From NCBI GenBank assembly GCA_035575035.1, contig DATLYH010000247.1, positions 1 to 7,075 on the forward strand: a stretch of 7,075 nucleotides of DNA, given 5' to 3'. The first letter of the stretch is position 1. Every line of letters begins with the position of its first letter. Positions 6,062 to 7,075 of this stretch are shown here, in pieces. The position numbers and the translations under genes are program-made. The notes under the pieces were generated by a model. The model saw only the letters and a program-made list of their open reading frames with translations, was not told the origin of the DNA and made no database searches. This DNA comes from DATLYH01 sp035575035 (GTDB taxonomy: Bacteria > Planctomycetota > Planctomycetia > Gemmatales > Gemmataceae).

Positions 6062-7075
6062 GGGCTGGCCCTCATCTGGAACGGAGTGCTGTGGACAATC
6101 GCCTCAATGATCGCCGAAAACCGATAATCGGCGTCCCGCGCTGTGCGCACAATTTGCCGCACCGCGGGGCCGTCGTAGTACTCCATGCCGCGGCCGAGGG
6201 CGAAGGTCAGCAGTTTCTCGGTGAGCGTGCCGACGAAAACCTCCGGGCGCTTCAACAGAGCCTCTTCCAGTCCGTCCACACCGGTGAACCGGCTACCGTC
6301 GGGCAAACCGCCGGATGCGTCCACCGGCTGGCCCTCCTCGAGGGTGCGCCAGCGGCCGACGGCGTCGTAATTTTCCAGGGCGAACCCCACCGGGTCGATC
6401 AGGTTATGGCAGCTGGCACAGGCCGGGTTGGCCCGGTGCCGCGCCAGCCGCTCGCGCACCGGCAGCGCGGCAGAGACCGTGTTGTCGTCCAGGGCCGGCA
6501 CATCCGGCGGCGGCGGCGGCGGGGGCGTCCCCAGGAGATTTTCCAAAATCCACTTGCCGCGGATCACCGGCGAGGTGCGCGTGGCGTAGGAGGTCACCGT
6601 CAGGACGCTGCCATGACGCAGCAGTCCGCCGCGATGGCTCCCCGGTTCCAGCGTCACCCGGCGGAAGCGCGTGCCGTACACATGGGGGATGCCGTAGTGC
6701 TTGGCGAGCCGCTCGTTCAGCCAGGTGTGGTCCGATTTCAGCAGTTCGAGGACGCTACGGTCCTCGCGCATCACTTCCTCGAAAAGGAGTTCGGTCTCGC
6801 GCCGCATGGCCTGGCGCAGGTTGTCATCGAAATCAGGGAACAGACGGGCATCCGGACTGACGGAATCAAGGTTGCGCAGGTGGAGCCACTGCCCGGCGAA
6901 GTTGGTGGCCAGCGACCGGGCGCGGGGATCGGCGAGCATCCGCCGGGTCTGCCGCGCGAGCACCCCGGGCCGACGGAGTTCGCCGCGCTCCGCCAGGTCC
7001 AGCAGTTCGTCGTCAGGAATGCTGCTCCACAGGAAGAACGACAGCCGCGATGCCAGCTCCAGGTCGCTGATGCGG
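6058..7075 (-). CDS. DUF1592/DUF1588/DUF1585 protein with c-type heme motif, 5' part outside window
   Basis: Only the C-terminal 338 residues are in the window; the frame is open to the right edge. It begins inside the planctomycete-type DUF1592 (PSD4) domain with RISDLELASRLSFFLW. DUF1588 (PSCyt3) follows, marked by RGGLLRHGSVL and the proline run GTPPPPPPP. It contains CASCH, a c-type heme attachment motif encoded at 6406-6420, and then IDPVGFALENYDAVGRWR. The last domain is DUF1585 (PSD2), with LTEKLLTFALGRGMEYYD and a terminal STPFQMR. Full-length relatives carry a signal peptide, a PSCyt1 cytochrome domain, DUF1587 and DUF1595 before this point, and are expected in the periplasm. The biochemical role is unproven; a redox role is suggested by the heme motif. 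The stop overlaps the DUF1552 start by four bases. The proline run is encoded partly by a short CGG repeat (6505-6519) and would probably need EF-P. Confidence 0.96.
   Translation of the reverse strand, partial: RISDLELASRLSFFLWSSIPDDELLDLAERGELRRPGVLARQTRRMLADPRARSLATNFAGQWLHLRNLDSVSPDARLFPDFDDNLRQAMRRETELLFEEVMREDRSVLELLKSDHTWLNERLAKHYGIPHVYGTRFRRVTLEPGSHRGGLLRHGSVLTVTSYATRTSPVIRGKWILENLLGTPPPPPPPDVPALDDNTVSAALPVRERLARHRANPACASCHNLIDPVGFALENYDAVGRWRTLEEGQPVDASGGLPDGSRFTGVDGLEEALLKRPEVFVGTLTEKLLTFALGRGMEYYDGPAVRQIVRTARDADYRFSAIIEAIVHSTPFQMRASP

Noticed and set aside
4781..6127. Several + strand frames opposite DUF1552
   Set aside because: Antisense shadows with Arg/Gln/Val-rich composition and no recognisable domain; the coding strand is settled by the Tat signal and the full-length DUF1552 match.
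6505..6519. CGG repeat as a microsatellite
   Set aside because: It encodes part of the proline run that is normal at this point of the DUF1588 family.

Overview
The window is GC-rich DNA, roughly two thirds G+C by eye, and most likely comes from a planctomycete, possibly a Gemmata-like lineage. The main evidence is a DUF1592/DUF1588/DUF1585 protein with a c-type heme motif, translationally coupled to a Tat-exported DUF1552 protein. Such pairs are greatly expanded in Planctomycetota. They also occur in Verrucomicrobiota, Acidobacteriota and Myxococcota, so the phylum is an inference.

Left part (1-2239): a medium-chain dehydrogenase runs leftward off the window edge (771 to 1). A short-chain dehydrogenase/reductase is transcribed divergently from it (1016-1870), and the two share a 244-base upstream region. 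A small cysteine-rich protein with one N-terminal hydrophobic segment follows on the + strand (1991-2239).

Right part (2275-7075), all on the - strand and read from right to left: the C-terminal 338 residues of the DUF1592-family protein; DUF1552, joined to it by an ATGA overlap; a 184-base gap holding a 38-codon gene remnant and a perfect 7-bp inverted repeat; a two-gene toxin-antitoxin-like module (a small basic-acidic protein, then a YgiT-type zinc-finger protein, overlapping); and an exported ankyrin-repeat protein of 512 residues. The + strand small gene and the ankyrin gene converge with only 35 bases between them.

The DUF1592, DUF1552 and ankyrin products all look exported or envelope-associated and probably belong to one functional unit of unknown biochemistry. 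The toxin-antitoxin-like module is visibly less GC-rich than its surroundings and sits between members of that unit, next to a gene fragment. This suggests a later insertion and is the most interesting feature of the window. No RNA genes, CRISPR arrays or insertion sequences were seen, and no convincing promoter could be called. No stretch over 300 bases lacks a gene.
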